Shown: positions 20,022 to 31,805, counted from the first letter of the stretch. The stretch is DNA of 64,000 bases from Arsenophonus endosymbiont of Aphis craccivora (GCF_013460135.1 NZ_CP038155.1:2294001-2358000); one strand, 5' to 3'. Numbers and translations are program-made. The notes: generated from the sequence alone by a model not told the origin.

Positions 20022-21344
20022 ATGGGTGAATTTTCCCAGACTGTTCCGGAATTGGTATCCTGGTCGCGTAAAAATGATTTTTCAATCTCATTACCTGCTG
20101 AGCGTCTGGCCTTTTTATTGGCTGTTGCTGTTCTTAATAGTGAGCGGCTTGATGGCGAAATGAGTGAAGGTGAATTAATTGATGCTTTTCGTGAAGTCAG
20201 TAAAGGATTCGAGCAGACCGCAGAAACGGTTACTGCCAGAGCTAATAATGCCATTAATGATATGGTAAGGCAGAAATTATTTAATCGTTTTTCAAGTGAA
20301 GTCATTGAAGGTAATGCAATTTACCGTTTAACGCCACTTGGTATCGGCATCAGTGATTATTACATTCGCCAGCGGGAATTTTCTTCCTTACGTTTATCTA
20401 TGCAACTTTCGATAGTAGCTGGTGAATTAAGTCGAGCAGCGGATGCCGCAGAAGAAGGGGGAGATGAATTTCATTGGCATCGCCATGTCTTTGCGCCATT
20501 AAAATATTCGGTGGCAGAAATTTTTGACAGTATTGATATGTCACAGCGTGTGATGGATGAACAGCAAAATAGTGTAAAGGAAGACATCTCTGCTTTACTC
20601 AGTCAGGATTGGCAGGCAGCGATTGCCAATTGTGCACAACTTTTAACGGAAACTTCCGGCACATTACGTGAATTACAAGACACGCTAGAAGCGGCTGGTG
20701 ATAAATTACAGACTAATTTGTTACGTATCCAAGAGGCCAATATGAATGGAGGTGGTTCAGAATGGGTTGATAAGCTAGTCTTTGATCTACAAAGTAAGCT
20801 TGATCGAATTATTAGCTGGGGGCAACAATCTATCGATCTCTGGATTGGCTATGATCGCCATGTGCACAAATTTATTCGTACTGCCATCGATATGGATAAA
20901 AATAGAATATTTTCGCAACGCCTGCGCCTCTCGGTGCAAAATTATTTTACCGATCCTTGGGCATTAACGGTAGCCAATGCTGAACGATTGTTTGATGTGC
21001 GTGATGAAGATCTGGTATTGAGTAATGAAGAAGTGACTGGTGAATTGCCAGCTGAACTGGAATATGAAGAATTTAATGAGATTAATGAACAACTGATTGA
21101 GATAATGGAGCAGGCATTGGCTGGTTATAAGAAAGATCAGCATCCATTGGATATTGGTTTAATATTACGTGACTACTTAACTAAATATCCACAGAAACAG
21201 CATTTTGGTGTTGCGCGTATTATTGTCGATCAGGCAGTTAAGTTAGGTATAGCAGAAGCGGATTTCTCAGGTATCCATCCTGAATGGTTAGCGATTAATG
21301 ATTACGGAGCCAAGGTACAGGCACATGTCATCGACAAATATTGA
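20022..21344 (+). CDS. mukF: Chromosome partition kleisin MukF
   Basis: Kleisin subunit of the MukBEF condensin. The 440 residues match E. coli length exactly. An N-terminal winged-helix dimerisation region is followed by a helical middle (long stretch 180-250) and a C-terminal MukB head-binding domain ending [15 protein letters not shown]. The start has AAGGATGA just upstream. It overlaps mukE by 20 bp, indicating translational coupling. Confidence 0.97.
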   Translation: MGEFSQTVPELVSWSRKNDFSISLPAERLAFLLAVAVLNSERLDGEMSEGELIDAFREVSKGFEQTAETVTARANNAINDMVRQKLFNRFSSEVIEGNAIYRLTPLGIGISDYYIRQREFSSLRLSMQLSIVAGELSRAADAAEEGGDEFHWHRHVFAPLKYSVAEIFDSIDMSQRVMDEQQNSVKEDISALLSQDWQAAIANCAQLLTETSGTLRELQDTLEAAGDKLQTNLLRIQEANMNGGGSEWVDKLVFDLQSKLDRIISWGQQSIDLWIGYDRHVHKFIRTAIDMDKNRIFSQRLRLSVQNYFTDPWALTVANAERLFDVRDEDLVLSNEEVTGELPAELEYEEFNEINEQLIEIMEQALAGYKKDQHPLDIGLILRDYLTKYPQKQHFGVARIIVDQAVKLGIAEADFSGIHPEWLAINDYGAKVQAHVIDKY

Positions 21345-22032
21345 ACAATTTATGCCAGTAAAATTGGCACAAGCTTTAGTCAGCTCCCTTTTCCCTGAAT
21401 TGGATAGCCAGCTTCGAGCTGGGCGTCATATTGGCATTGATGATCTGGATAATCATGCCTTTTTGATGGATTTTGAACAGGAATTGACTGCTTTTTATGC
21501 TCGCTATAATGTTGAGCTAATTCGTGCTCCAGAAGGTTTTTTCTATTTACGGCCACGTTCGACCACATTAATTCCTCGCTCAGTTTTATCTGAACTAGAT
21601 ATGATGGTTGGCAAAATTCTTTGTTATCTTTATTTAAGCCCGGAAAGACTTTCGAATCAGGGTATTTTTACTGCGCAGGAACTGTTTGAAGAACTATTGT
21701 CACTAGCGGATGACAGTAAACTACTGAAGTTTGTCAATCAGCGCTCAACAGGGACGGATTTGGATAAACAAAAATTACAAGAAAAGCTACGCACTTCGCT
21801 TAATCGCTTACGCCGATTAGGAATGGTTCATTTTTTACAAAATAACAGTCACCGTTTTATGATCACCGAATCTGTCTTTCGTTTTGGTGCTGATGTGTGT
21901 AGTGGTGATGATCCACAGCAAGCCCAATTACGGATGATCCGTGATGGTGAAGTTATGTCGTTAAAAGATAACTTATCGTTAACAGATAACGAAAATAATG
22001 ATAATGACAAAGATGAAGCGGAGGATGAATAG
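21325..22032 (+). CDS. mukE: Chromosome partition protein MukE
   Basis: Kite-type winged-helix partner of MukF and MukB. The start is set at the ATG 21325 ([18 protein letters not shown]), which matches E. coli and gives 235 residues (E. coli 234). The central block [21 protein letters not shown] is fully conserved. The C-terminal tail is acidic ([14 protein letters not shown]), as in relatives. It is nested in the mukF 3' end and separated from mukB by 2 bp. Confidence 0.97.
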   Translation: MSSTNIEQFMPVKLAQALVSSLFPELDSQLRAGRHIGIDDLDNHAFLMDFEQELTAFYARYNVELIRAPEGFFYLRPRSTTLIPRSVLSELDMMVGKILCYLYLSPERLSNQGIFTAQELFEELLSLADDSKLLKFVNQRSTGTDLDKQKLQEKLRTSLNRLRRLGMVHFLQNNSHRFMITESVFRFGADVCSGDDPQQAQLRMIRDGEVMSLKDNLSLTDNENNDNDKDEAEDE

Positions 22033-22034
22033 CT

Positions 22035-25000
22035 ATGTTAGAACGAGGCAAGTTTCGCTCACTCACGCTCATCAACTGGAACGGCTTTTTTGCCAGAACC
22101 TTTGATTTGGATGAGTTAGTAACGACGTTATCTGGTGGCAATGGTGCCGGCAAATCGACCACCATGGCAGCATTTATTACTGCTATGATCCCTGATTTAA
22201 CCTTGTTGCATTTTCGTAATACCACCGAAGCGGGTGCAACCTCGGCATCGCGCGATAAAGGGCTGCATGGAAAATTACGCCCAGGGGTTTGTTATTCGAT
22301 TTTGGACGTCATTAATTCTCGCCATCAGCGTATTTTAGTGGGGGTTCGCTTACAACAAATTGCGGGACGTGATAAAAAAGTTGATATAAAACCTTTCATA
22401 ATCGAAAGGTTATCAACGGCAATTTTACCGACTCATATTTTGACTGAGCAAGTAGAAGAACGTCAAGCGCGGGTAATTAGTTTAAATGATTTAAAAGATC
22501 AAATGTATGCGATTGAAGGTGTACAGTTTAAACAATTTAATTCAATCACTGATTACCACGCCCAGCTATTTGAGCTAGGTATTATTCCAAAACGATTGAG
22601 ATCATCGAGTGACAGGAGCAAATTTTATCGCTTAATTGAAGCTTCTTTATACGGTGGAATTTCCAGCGCTATTACGCGTTCATTACGTGATTATCTGTTG
22701 CCGGAAAATAGTGGTGTTCGCAAAGCCTTTCAGGATATGGAAGCGGCTTTGCGTGAAAATCGGTTAACTCTTGAAGCGATCCGCGTCACTCAATCTGATC
22801 GTGACTTATTTAGACGTTTAATCAATGAAGCAACGGATTACGTTTCAGCTGATTATATGCGGCATGCTAATGAACGCCAGGTTCATCTAGATAGTGCACT
22901 TGCTGTTCGAGCGGAATTATTTGACGGCCGTAAACAACTGATAGCTGCCCAGACCCGTCATGTTGAAATGGTACGTGAACTGGATGAACAAAATGGTTCT
23001 TCATTAGATTTAGAAGCAGATTTTCAGGCAGCAAGTGACCATCTGGGGTTAGTACAAGCCGCGGTACGTCAGCAGGAAAAAATTGATCGCTATCAGACCG
23101 ACATTGAAGAGATAACTTATCGTCTAGAAGAGCAGAGTGAAGTTGTTGAGCAAGCATTAGAGCAACAAAGTGAGCTTGAAGCCAAAGTTGAGGCGGCTGA
23201 ATTAGAAGTTGATGAGATAAAAAGTCAACTAGCTGATTATCAGCAAGCGTTAGATGTTCAGCAAACGCGTGCAATTCAATATCAAAAAGCCCAGCAAGCG
23301 TTGGAAAGGGCAAAGAAAATTTGTCAATTACCTAAACTAACGCCAGATAATGTTGAGCAATTTTTAACTAGTTTTGAGCAAAAAGAGCAACAGAATACCG
23401 AAAAATTACTTGCTCTGGAGCAGAAAATCAGTGTTATTGATGCGGCGACTAACCAATTTGAACAAGCTTATAGCTTAGTTAACGATATCGGCGGTGAGGT
23501 AAAACGGGATAAGGCTTATCAAAAAGCACGTGAATTATTGCGCGACTGGGCTTCACAACAACATCTTGCCCAACGCATTAAGCCGCTACAGATGCAATTA
23601 GCTGAGCTGGAGCAAAAACTTAATAGTCAGCAAGATGCCCAACGCATTTTAGCCGAGTTTTGTCAATATTCTGAACAGCAATATCAGCCAGATGAATTAA
23701 CGACACTACTGGAAGAATTAGAAGCTCAGCAAGAGGAACTGAGTGTTTCTGTTAGTGAAAGTAGTGAGCATCGCATGTTAATGCGTCAAGAGCTTGAGCA
23801 GATCAAACAAAAAATTCAAACCCTAACCAAAAAAGCACCTACTTGGCTGGCAGCACAAGATGCCCTTAATCAATTAACTGTGCAGGCTAAGGATAATTTT
23901 AGCCATAGTCATGAAATTACCGAGCATCTACAGCAATTGTTGGAACAAGAACGTGAAATCACCGTTGAACGTGATGAAGTCGCCAGTCAAAAGCGTGAAT
24001 TGGAGCAACAAATAGCTCATCTTAGTCAACCGAGCGGCGCTGACGATAACCGCTTACTTGGCCTAGCTGAACGGCTTGGTGGTGTTTTGTTATCTGAAAT
24101 TTATGATGACATTACTATTGATGATGCGCCTTATTTTTCAGCGCTCTATGGTCCAGCAAGACATGGTATTGTTATTCCTGAGCTAGCAAAAATTCACTCA
24201 CAGCTTGGTGAATTGATAGCCGAATGTCCTGATGATGTCTATTTTATTGAAGGCGATCCGCAATCTTTTGATGATAGCGTGTTTAATGCAGAAGAATTTG
24301 ACCAGTCAGTATTAGTACGATCGTCAGAGAGTCAATGGCGTTTTTCTCGTTACCCTGAAGTCCCCCTATTTGGTCGGGCAGCGCGTGAAAATCAGCTGGA
24401 GATGTTGAGCCAAGAGAGAGATACCTTAGCTGAGCGTTATGCGACTCTCTCATTTGATATGCAAAAATTACAACGCGCTCATCATGCATTTAGTGGTTTT
24501 ATTGGTAAACATCTGGCGGTGGTTTTTGACGCCGATCCAGAGGCTGAAATTCGTTCTTTAAATCAATGTAAAAATGAACTTGAGCGCCAATTAGCTCAAT
24601 TTGAAGCACAAACACAACAACAAAAACAGCAACATACTGCGACCAAAGAACGTTTGTCGAGTTTAAACCGATTGTTGCCAAAAGTTAATTTGCTAATGGA
24701 TGAACCGCTAGTCTCTCGGATTGAAGAAATCCGTGAAGCATTGGCAGAGGCAGAAGAAGCGGGGCACTTTTTGCATAAGCATACAAAATCGTTAGCAAAA
24801 TTAGAGCCAATAGCCAACGTCCTACAAAGTGATCCTGAGCAGCATGAGCAATTACGTCATGAATATGAACAGGTAAAACAGTTGCAGCAACAATCTAAAC
24901 AGCAATCTTTTGCTTTAATTGAAGTTGCTCAACGTCGCGCTCATTTTAGTTATCTCGACTCGACGGAGATGCTGTCAGAAAATAGCGATTTAAATAATAA

Positions 25001-26483
25001 ACTCCGCAAGCGTCTGGAACAGGCTGAAAAAGAGCGTAGTCAGGCACGTGAACAGTTAAGGCAGCAACAAACTAAAACGGCGCAATTTAACCAACTATTA
25101 GCTTCACTGCGTAGCTCTTATGAAACTAAGCAGGATATGCTAAGAGAATTAGAAGCTGAAATAAAAGCAATTGGCGTTCAAGCGGATAGTAATGCTGAAA
25201 AACGGGCACGCGAACGCCGAGACCAACTTTATGAAGCTGTAAATGCGAATCGCTCCCGCATTAACCAATTGGAAAAACAGATCGCATTTTGTGAAGCTGA
25301 AATGGACAATTGGCAGAAAAAATTACGTAAATTAGACCGGGATTATTACCAACTTCGCGCGCAGGTGGTCTCCGGTAAATCTGGTTGGTGTGCTGTAATG
25401 CATATGGTCAGAGAAAGCGGTGTCGAGCGTCGTTTACATCGGCGTGAATTAGCTTATATGGATGGCGATAGTTTACGTTCGATGTCAGATAAAGCGCTGG
25501 GTGCACTTAGACAAGCGGTAGCGGATAATGAACATTTACGCGATGTATTACGTGCCTCTGAAGATCTTAAACGACCAGAGCGCAAAGTAGCGTTCTTTAT
25601 TGCGGTTTATCAACATTTACGTGAACGTATTCGACAAGACATTATTTGTACTGATGATCCGGTTGATGCCATTGAACAAATGGAAATTGAATTAGCGCGT
25701 TTGACAGAAGAACTGACGGCCCGTGAACAAAAATTGGCCATTAGTGCAAAGAGTGTGGCAAATATTATCCGTAAAACGATCCATCGTGAGCAAAATCGCA
25801 TCCGCATGCTTAACCAAGGGCTACAGTCCGTTGCTTTTGGACAGGTAAAAGGGGTTCGGCTTAATGTTAATATTCGACAAAGTCATGAATCACTACTTGA
25901 TGTGTTATCAGAAGAGCACGAACATCATCAGGATCTGTTTAAAAATAAAAGTCTGACATTCTCTAAAGCGATGGCAAAGCTTTATCAACGTTTAAACCCT
26001 CAGCTAGATATTGGCCAACGCCTGCCCCAAACAATTGGTGAAGAATTACTTGATTATCGTAATTATCTAGAACTGGATGTTGAAGTTAATCGTGGTTCGG
26101 ATGGGTGGCTCAAAGCTGAAAGTGGCGCGCTGTCGACGGGAGAAGCAATTGGTACAGGCATGTCAATTTTGGTGATGGTGGTACAGAGTTGGGAAGAAGA
26201 GTCACAACGATTACGAGGTAAAGATATTTTACCTTGTAGGTTCTTATTCCTGGATGAAGCGGCTCGATTGGATGCTAAATCGATTGCAACATTATTTGAA
26301 CTTTGTGAACGATTAAAAATGCAATTAATTATTGCTGCGCCTGAAAATATCATTCCGGAAAAAGGGACGACTTATAAGCTGGTACGTAAGGTATTTGGCC
26401 AACAGGAGCATGTTCATGTCGTTGGTTTGAAAGGTTTTGGACAAGAAGATAAACAGTTAAAAATATCTTCTGCTGTCACTTAA
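22035..26483 (+). CDS. mukB: Chromosome partition SMC-like ATPase MukB
   Basis: Large condensin ATPase of 1482 residues (E. coli 1486). Walker [10 protein letters not shown] is at 34-42. Two long coiled coils flank a central hinge (about 645-785, [16 protein letters not shown] onward). The C-terminal head has the signature [10 protein letters not shown] and Walker [12 protein letters not shown]. The reading frame is uninterrupted, a strong sign of selection given the decay of its neighbours. The short C-terminal tail differs from E. coli. It is followed by a strong terminator. ldtD, next in E. coli, is missing at an IS junction. Confidence 0.98.
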   Translation: MLERGKFRSLTLINWNGFFARTFDLDELVTTLSGGNGAGKSTTMAAFITAMIPDLTLLHFRNTTEAGATSASRDKGLHGKLRPGVCYSILDVINSRHQRILVGVRLQQIAGRDKKVDIKPFIIERLSTAILPTHILTEQVEERQARVISLNDLKDQMYAIEGVQFKQFNSITDYHAQLFELGIIPKRLRSSSDRSKFYRLIEASLYGGISSAITRSLRDYLLPENSGVRKAFQDMEAALRENRLTLEAIRVTQSDRDLFRRLINEATDYVSADYMRHANERQVHLDSALAVRAELFDGRKQLIAAQTRHVEMVRELDEQNGSSLDLEADFQAASDHLGLVQAAVRQQEKIDRYQTDIEEITYRLEEQSEVVEQALEQQSELEAKVEAAELEVDEIKSQLADYQQALDVQQTRAIQYQKAQQALERAKKICQLPKLTPDNVEQFLTSFEQKEQQNTEKLLALEQKISVIDAATNQFEQAYSLVNDIGGEVKRDKAYQKARELLRDWASQQHLAQRIKPLQMQLAELEQKLNSQQDAQRILAEFCQYSEQQYQPDELTTLLEELEAQQEELSVSVSESSEHRMLMRQELEQIKQKIQTLTKKAPTWLAAQDALNQLTVQAKDNFSHSHEITEHLQQLLEQEREITVERDEVASQKRELEQQIAHLSQPSGADDNRLLGLAERLGGVLLSEIYDDITIDDAPYFSALYGPARHGIVIPELAKIHSQLGELIAECPDDVYFIEGDPQSFDDSVFNAEEFDQSVLVRSSESQWRFSRYPEVPLFGRAARENQLEMLSQERDTLAERYATLSFDMQKLQRAHHAFSGFIGKHLAVVFDADPEAEIRSLNQCKNELERQLAQFEAQTQQQKQQHTATKERLSSLNRLLPKVNLLMDEPLVSRIEEIREALAEAEEAGHFLHKHTKSLAKLEPIANVLQSDPEQHEQLRHEYEQVKQLQQQSKQQSFALIEVAQRRAHFSYLDSTEMLSENSDLNNKLRKRLEQAEKERSQAREQLRQQQTKTAQFNQLLASLRSSYETKQDMLRELEAEIKAIGVQADSNAEKRARERRDQLYEAVNANRSRINQLEKQIAFCEAEMDNWQKKLRKLDRDYYQLRAQVVSGKSGWCAVMHMVRESGVERRLHRRELAYMDGDSLRSMSDKALGALRQAVADNEHLRDVLRASEDLKRPERKVAFFIAVYQHLRERIRQDIICTDDPVDAIEQMEIELARLTEELTAREQKLAISAKSVANIIRKTIHREQNRIRMLNQGLQSVAFGQVKGVRLNVNIRQSHESLLDVLSEEHEHHQDLFKNKSLTFSKAMAKLYQRLNPQLDIGQRLPQTIGEELLDYRNYLELDVEVNRGSDGWLKAESGALSTGEAIGTGMSILVMVVQSWEEESQRLRGKDILPCRFLFLDEAARLDAKSIATLFELCERLKMQLIIAAPENIIPEKGTTYKLVRKVFGQQEHVHVVGLKGFGQEDKQLKISSAVT

Positions 26484-26518
26484 TTTCAAGTAGTAAAAAT
26501 TTATTTTTATATTTTAAC

Positions 26519-26547
26519 AACCGCTATTTCTTGATAGCGGTTTTTTT
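26519..26547 (+). terminator. Rho-independent terminator of the muk operon
   Basis: AACCGCTAT (26519-26527) pairs with ATAGCGGTT, followed by a T run through 26547. It lies 35 bp after the mukB stop. Confidence 0.92.
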
Positions 26548-26627
26548 ATTACAGCTATGTTTGAAAAGTAAATTAAGTATTGCAATTGAAAATAAAGTGA
26601 TCGAAGATGATATTTTAAATAGTAGGT

Positions 26628-27682
26628 GGCTTTGTTGAATAAATCAGAATTAGCCGACAGGATGGATCCCTCTGCTACAGCTGTTATCAGATCCTGACGC
26701 TGTGTGGCATACCCAACAACGTCATACGGTTCAGCGCTTTGACCATCGCCATTGCTTCACCTACCTGAGCCTCATAGTCACGCAGCCTCAGATGGCCACC
26801 CAGCAAAGTTTTTATACGGAACATCGCTGTTTCTGCCACTGAACGCCGGTGATAACCCACTTTCTTTTTCCACATATCATTACTCCTGCTCAGACGCTGA
26901 TTCGCCACCGCATGGTTACGTTCATGGTACTTGTCCGGCCAGTATTTCGCTCCGCTTCGCGGCGGGATAAGGGGCCTGATTTTCTTTCTTAGCAACGCAT
27001 CGTGGCAGTAACAGGCGTAATAAGCACCGTCTGCTGACACTTCCCTGATTTTCCGGTGGGTTTGGTTAATCAGGCCCGGCAGTGCCTGCGCATCTGTCGT
27101 TCCGCTGAGCGATAAGTCGGCACAGATAATCTCATGAGTCACACTGTCTGCTGCCAGATGAAGCTTGCGCCACACTCTTCGTCTGTCAGCCCCATGCTGC
27201 CTGACTTTCCATTCACCTTCGCCAAAGACCTTCAGACCGGTACTGTCGATGACCAGATGCGAGATTTCACCACGCGTTGGCGTTTTTATGCTGATGTTGA
27301 CGCTCTTTGCTCGTCTGCTGACCAGCGAGTAGTCCGGACAGCACAGCGGCAAAGACATGAGTTTAAAAATCGAATCAACGAAGCCCTGTAATGCCCGGAG
27401 CGACAGGTTAAACACACGCTTCATCATCAGGACAGTGGTAACAGCCATATCGCTGTAGTAAAGCGGCCGGCCACGACCTTCAGGCGAAGAACTGTCAGTC
27501 CATCCAGCGATGGCCGACTCATCAAGCCAGACCGTCAGGGAACCGCGTTGTCTGAGTGCCTTGTTGTACGCGGGCCAGTTGGTAATTTTAAACTTTTGCT
27601 TTGACATGGGGACCTGATGTTGAAACGAATTTAGCGATCAGCTCCGCCAATCACCTAAAAGTTCGATTTATTCAACAAAGCC
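26628..27682 (-). mobile_element. IS903-group insertion sequence, copy 2
   Basis: 1055 bp with perfect 18-bp inverted repeats, transposase on the minus strand. Flanks are ATAGTAGGT on the left and ACCACTATC on the right, so there is no target duplication. It joins the mukB downstream region to a zapC fragment and is therefore a junction copy. Confidence 0.96.
26687..27607 (-). CDS. IS903-type DDE transposase (copy 2)
   Basis: 306 residues. One residue is lost at the C terminus because the terminal GGA codon became TGA. Position 197 is Tyr instead of Asp, four residues after catalytic D193. D121, D193 and E259 are retained, so activity is uncertain but possible. Confidence 0.93.
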   Translation of the reverse strand: MSKQKFKITNWPAYNKALRQRGSLTVWLDESAIAGWTDSSSPEGRGRPLYYSDMAVTTVLMMKRVFNLSLRALQGFVDSIFKLMSLPLCCPDYSLVSRRAKSVNISIKTPTRGEISHLVIDSTGLKVFGEGEWKVRQHGADRRRVWRKLHLAADSVTHEIICADLSLSGTTDAQALPGLINQTHRKIREVSADGAYYACYCHDALLRKKIRPLIPPRSGAKYWPDKYHERNHAVANQRLSRSNDMWKKKVGYHRRSVAETAMFRIKTLLGGHLRLRDYEAQVGEAMAMVKALNRMTLLGMPHSVRI

Positions 27683-28005
27683 ACCACTATCTTCAATATG
27701 AACCTGAACAACATCCCCCAACACCAAATCATCGTGGCAATTTACTAGCAAAAAATACCAGCTTCTAGGCATCTGCGGCTTTAAAAAACGAAAAGCAACT
27801 AATGCATTTAAAATTACTTCCGCACTATGCTCATCAGAAAGTGATAATTTTTGCAGCTGTTCTTCAATACAATGATATAATCCCGCATCATCAATATTAA
27901 AAGTCATTTCTCCATCAGCGGATGCCACCAACATTTTTGCTGAAAAACATGAACGAAATAACATTCCATTAGCCAAAGCTAACATCATCCTTTCATGTTT
28001 ATTAT
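27683..28005 (-). pseudogene. zapC: Cell division protein ZapC, internal fragment between two IS copies
   Basis: Reading the minus strand from 28005, the frame gives [18 protein letters not shown] and later VILNALVAFRFLKPQMPRSW. These align with E. coli ZapC residues about 15-125 ([37 protein letters not shown]). Both ends are cut: the N-terminal codons by IS copy 3 and the C-terminal third by IS copy 2. ZapC stabilises FtsZ bundles and is non-essential. The remaining frame is open over 107 codons with no stop, so the truncation is recent. Confidence 0.85.
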
Positions 28006-29060
28006 GGCTTTGTTGAATAAATCAGAATTAGCCGCCAGGATGGCTCCCTCTGCTACAGCTGTTATCCGATCCTGACGCTGTGTGGCATACCCAACAACGT
28101 CATACGGTTCAGCGCTTTGACCATCGCCATTGCTTCACCTACCTGAGCCTCATAGTCACGCAGCCTCAGATGGCCACCCAGCAAAGTTTTTATGCGGAAC
28201 ATCGCTGTTTCTGCCACTGAACGCCGGTGATAACCCACTTTCTTTTTCCACATATCATTACTCCTGCTCAGACGCTGATTCGCCACCGCATGGTTACGTT
28301 CATGGTACTTGTCCGGCCAGTATTTCGCTCCGCTTCGCGGCGGGATAAGGGGCCTGATTTTCTTTCTTAGCAACGCGTCGTGGCAGTAACAGGCGTCATA
28401 AGCACCGTCTGCTAACACTTCCCTGATTTTCCGGTGGGTTTGGTTAATCAGGCCCGGCAGTGCCTGCGCATCTGTCGTTCCGCTGAGCGATAAGTCGGCA
28501 CAGATAATCTCATGAGTCACACTGTCTGCTGCCAGATGAAGCTTGCGCCACACTCTTCGTCTGTCAGCCCCATGCTGCCTGACTTTCCATTCACCTTCGC
28601 CAAAGACCTTCAGACCGGTACTGTCGATGACCAGATGCGAGATTTCACCACGCGTTGGCGTTTTTATGCTGATGTTGACGCTCTTTGCTCGTCTGCTGAC
28701 CAGCGAGTAGTCCGGACAGCACAGCGGCAAAGACATGAGTTTAAAAATCGAATCAACGAAGCCCTGTAATGCCCGTAGCGACAGGTTAAACACACGCTTC
28801 ATCATCAGGACAGTGGTAACAGCCATATCGCTGTAGTAAAGCGGCCGGCCACGACCTTCAGGCGAAGAACTGTCAGTCCATCCAGCGATGGCCGACTCAT
28901 CAAGCCAGACCGTCAGGGAACCGCGTTGTCTGAGTGCCTTGTTGTACGCGGGCCAGTTGGTAATTTTAAACTTTTGCTTTGCCATGGGGACCTGATGTTG
29001 AAACGAATTTAGCGATCAGCTCCGCCAATCACCTAAAAGTTCGATTTATTCAACAAAGCC
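28006..29060 (-). mobile_element. IS903-group insertion sequence, copy 3
   Basis: 1055 bp with perfect 18-bp inverted repeats, same orientation as copy 2. Flanks are GTTTATTAT (inside zapC) and CATGAAAAC (upstream of the gcvB remnant), with no target duplication. With copy 2 it forms a composite-transposon-like array around zapC, but the outer flanks do not match either. Confidence 0.96.
28062..28985 (-). CDS. IS903-type DDE transposase (copy 3)
   Basis: 307 residues, identical in motifs to copy 1 except Leu for Ser at position 191, two residues before catalytic D193. The DDE residues are present. Confidence 0.94.
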   Translation of the reverse strand: MAKQKFKITNWPAYNKALRQRGSLTVWLDESAIAGWTDSSSPEGRGRPLYYSDMAVTTVLMMKRVFNLSLRALQGFVDSIFKLMSLPLCCPDYSLVSRRAKSVNISIKTPTRGEISHLVIDSTGLKVFGEGEWKVRQHGADRRRVWRKLHLAADSVTHEIICADLSLSGTTDAQALPGLINQTHRKIREVLADGAYDACYCHDALLRKKIRPLIPPRSGAKYWPDKYHERNHAVANQRLSRSNDMWKKKVGYHRRSVAETAMFRIKTLLGGHLRLRDYEAQVGEAMAMVKALNRMTLLGMPHSVRIG

Positions 29061-29275
29061 CATGAAAACCACAGCTATCAGAATATTTAGGATCTATATT
29101 GTGTAATTATTACAATTTTATCTTGTCCTAAATGATCTTTTTCATAAGGTTTGTTATATTTATTTAAATTAGAAAAGTAGTATTAGTCCTGATTAATAAT
29201 ATCTATTCTATCAGTATCATATGTATATCATCCGATTATATTCGGCGATGAGAAAGATATTTATTTAGCGAATAT

Positions 29276-29342
29276 AAAAAAACGCCGCAATAAATTGCGG
29301 CGCGTTAAAATAACTATGGACAGACAAGGTAAATGTATAAGG
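29276..29342 (-). ncRNA. gcvB: 3' remnant of the GcvB small RNA with its terminator
   Basis: On the minus strand this segment contains ACATTTACC, CTGTCTGTCCATAG and then an 8-bp terminator hairpin CGCCGCAA/TTGCGGCG followed by seven T bases. Both the sequence and the order match the 3' end of E. coli gcvB, which also lies divergently next to gcvA. The 5' two thirds, including the GU-rich target-binding region, are absent: the segment runs straight into gcvA codons. The RNA cannot be made from its own promoter, so this is a remnant. The identification relies on recalled E. coli sequence. Confidence 0.8.
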
Positions 29343-30230
29343 GTATTTGATGCGGCAGCACGCCATTTAAGTTTTACTAAAGCAGCAGAGGAGCTTTTTG
29401 TTACTCAGGCTGCAATAAGTCATCAAATAAAAGGTTTGAAAAATTTCTTGGGTTTGAAATTATTTCGTCGGCGTAATCGTTCATTATTATTGACTGAAGA
29501 AGGGCAAAGTTATTATTTAGATATTAAAGAAATTTTTTCTTCGTTACGTGAAACTACTCGGAAACTACAGGCTCTCAGTGCAAAGGGAGCATTAACCGTC
29601 AGTTTATTACCAAGTTTTGCTATTCAATGGTTAGTGCCGCGCCTATCGATTTTTAATCGTCCTTATCCTGATATCGATGTGCGTATTCAGGCTGTTGATC
29701 ACGAGGGAGCTAAAATGGCTGATGATGTTGATGTGGCAATCTTTTATGGTTATGGTAATTGGCCAGGCTTAAGAACAGATCGTTTGTATGCGGAATACTT
29801 AATACCAGTCTGTGCGCCAGCCTTATTAGCGGAGCGTTACCCATTGAAAAAACCGCAAGATTTGATTCATCATACATTGCTACATGATTCTTCTCGACGT
29901 GATTGGCAAGCTTATGAACGTCAATAATCATTACAAGACATTATTAACGTAGAACAAGGACCCATTTTCAGTCATAGTGCTATGGTTATTCAAGCCGCAA
30001 TTCATGGTCAAGGAATCGCATTAATTAATAATGTTATGACAAAAAATGAACTTGATACCGGTCGTTTGGTATGTCCGTTTAATGATGTTTTAGTCAGTAA
30101 AAAAGCTTTCTATTTAGTTTGTCATGATAATCAAGCGGAGTTAGGTAAGATTGCTGCATTTCGTCAATGGATCCTCTCAAAAGCAGCTAGCGAGCAGCAA
30201 AAATGGGGATTTGTTACCGGTGAGTTGTAA
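29316..30230 (+). pseudogene. gcvA: Glycine cleavage regulator GcvA, N terminus deleted plus an ochre stop
   Basis: LysR-type activator/repressor of gcvTHP. GcvA homology begins at RVFDAARH-like residues (codon AGG at 29340). The codons before it (ATG 29316, MDRQGKCI) are antisense gcvB sequence, not GcvA. The first 11-12 GcvA residues are therefore replaced, although the helix-turn-helix (KAAEELFVTQAAISHQIK) remains. The frame then stops at TAA 29925-29927 after DWQAYERQ and continues in the same frame from SLQDIINVEQGPIFSHSA to 30230. The promoter region is also gone. Confidence 0.9.
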
Positions 30231-30278
30231 ACTATATGGCAAGTAAAATAATTAATTTAAAAAGAAAAGGATATTAAC

Positions 30279-30674
30279 GTGAATGCTCGTTTAATGTTGA
30301 TATTTTCAGGAATTAGTGGATTTTTTTGTGTCGCATTTGGCGCAATAGGTTCACATTTATTATCACCTCTACTAAACCATGATCAAATAGAATGGATTCT
30401 TATTGGTTTACGTTATCAGTCAATGCATACTTTAGTTCTTATGATATTAGGCGCTATCTTATTGCGTAAAGTTATTTTATGGTTTTATTGGGGGGGAGTT
30501 TTCTTCAGTATAGGCATTTTATTGTTCAGTGGCAGTTTTTATTGTATGGCACTTTTACAAGCAAAATATTTTGCCCATTTGGCACCAGTAGGCGGTTTTT
30601 GCTTTTTAATTGGCTGGATATTAATTGTTATTGGTGCAACTCGGCTTAGGAATCCAACAATACGTCATGAATAA
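30279..30674 (+). CDS. ygdD: DUF423 small membrane protein YgdD
   Basis: 131 residues, same length as E. coli YgdD, with about four hydrophobic segments: near residues 5-27, 44-62, 66-88 and 98-122. The motifs [28 protein letters not shown] and [11 protein letters not shown] are typical of DUF423. Function is unknown; it is an inner-membrane protein. It overlaps rlmM by 8 bp, the conserved gcvA-ygdD-rlmM order. Confidence 0.9.
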   Translation: MNARLMLIFSGISGFFCVAFGAIGSHLLSPLLNHDQIEWILIGLRYQSMHTLVLMILGAILLRKVILWFYWGGVFFSIGILLFSGSFYCMALLQAKYFAHLAPVGGFCFLIGWILIVIGATRLRNPTIRHE

Positions 30675-31764
30675 TAATATTATTTTATATTGTCGTTCAG
30701 GATTTGAAAAAGAGTGTGCGGCAGAAATTACTGATAAGGCTACCCAGATCGGCGTTTATGGCTATGCCAAAGTAAAAGATAATAGAGGTTATGTCTTATT
30801 TGCATGTTATCAGCCTACTGATGCAGATCGTCTAGCTAAAGATATACCCTTTGGTACATTAATATTTGCTCGTCAAATAGTGGTTGTTAGCCAGTTATTG
30901 AAAGATTTGCCATCGAACGATCGCGTATCGCCGATTGTTGCGTTATTGCAAGGTGTAGTTGAACGAGCCGGTGAGTTACGAGTTGAAGTGCCGGATACCA
31001 ATGAGAGTAAAGAGCTACTGAAATTTTGCCGTAAATTTACTGTGCCTTTACGCCATGCGCTTCGTCAACAAAAAATATTGTTGCTGAAAGAAAACCATCA
31101 ACGTCCGGTTATACATGTATTTTTTATTGCTGCCGGCTGTTGCTATGTTGGCTATTCTTATGAGAATAACAATTCACCTTTTTTTATGGGGATCCCGCGG
31201 TTAAAACTGCCAGCGGATGCGCCAAGTCGTTCAACATTAAAACTGGAAGAAGCATTTCATCTATTTATTCCTTATGATGAGTGGGAAGAGCGTTTAGCAT
31301 CGGGTATGAAGGCTGTTGATCTGGCTGCTTGTCCAGGCGGATGGACCTATCAATTAGTGAAGCGCAGTATGATGGTCGATGCGGTTGATAATGGATCAAT
31401 AGCCGATAGTTTAATGCAAACAGGTCAGGTACGGCATTATCGAACTGATGGTTTTAAATTTACTCCACACACTAAGAATATTAGTTGGTTGGTGTGTGAT
31501 ATGGTTGAAAAACCGGCAAAAGTTGCTGCTTTGATAACAGATTGGGTGTTAAAAGGCTGGTGCCGGGAAGCGATATTTAATTTAAAGCTACCGATGAAAA
31601 AACGTTATCAAGAGGTTTCATCAATTTTGAACAAAATATCACAGACACTAAACGAAAATGGTATTAATGCTCCAATCCAAGCGAAGCAACTCTACCATGA
31701 TCACGAAGAGATCACGGTACATATAAGACGAGTTTGGTCAGCCTCTATACCAGAGCGGGATTAG
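30667..31764 (+). CDS. rlmM: 23S rRNA 2'-O-ribose C2498 methyltransferase
   Basis: SAM-dependent RNA methyltransferase acting on C2498 of 23S rRNA. The start at 30667 gives [20 protein letters not shown] and 365 residues (E. coli 366); longer upstream frames overlap ygdD and have no homology. An N-terminal THUMP-like domain is followed by the Rossmann domain with the SAM motif [16 protein letters not shown] and the catalytic lysine region [12 protein letters not shown]. The gene appears intact. Confidence 0.96.
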   Translation: MNNNIILYCRSGFEKECAAEITDKATQIGVYGYAKVKDNRGYVLFACYQPTDADRLAKDIPFGTLIFARQIVVVSQLLKDLPSNDRVSPIVALLQGVVERAGELRVEVPDTNESKELLKFCRKFTVPLRHALRQQKILLLKENHQRPVIHVFFIAAGCCYVGYSYENNNSPFFMGIPRLKLPADAPSRSTLKLEEAFHLFIPYDEWEERLASGMKAVDLAACPGGWTYQLVKRSMMVDAVDNGSIADSLMQTGQVRHYRTDGFKFTPHTKNISWLVCDMVEKPAKVAALITDWVLKGWCREAIFNLKLPMKKRYQEVSSILNKISQTLNENGINAPIQAKQLYHDHEEITVHIRRVWSASIPERD

Positions 31765-31805
31765 CAGAACAGTGATGAACAATAAAATTTTTATTTTTCA
31801 TTGTG

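Noticed and set aside
22867-23313. 148-codon minus-strand frame inside mukB
   Set aside because: It lies opposite the coiled-coil region, whose repetitive codon use leaves the reverse frame open. No independent evidence of expression.
26628-29060. Composite transposon carrying a zapC cargo
   Set aside because: The outer flanks (ATAGTAGGT and CATGAAAAC) do not match and the cargo is a truncated host gene, so recombination between copies is simpler.
29061-29120. Possible ygdI start (ATG 29062, MKTTAI) next to IS copy 3
   Set aside because: Only about five residues resemble the YgdI leader, and the frame stops after 14 codons without the lipobox. Too weak to call, though the position would fit.
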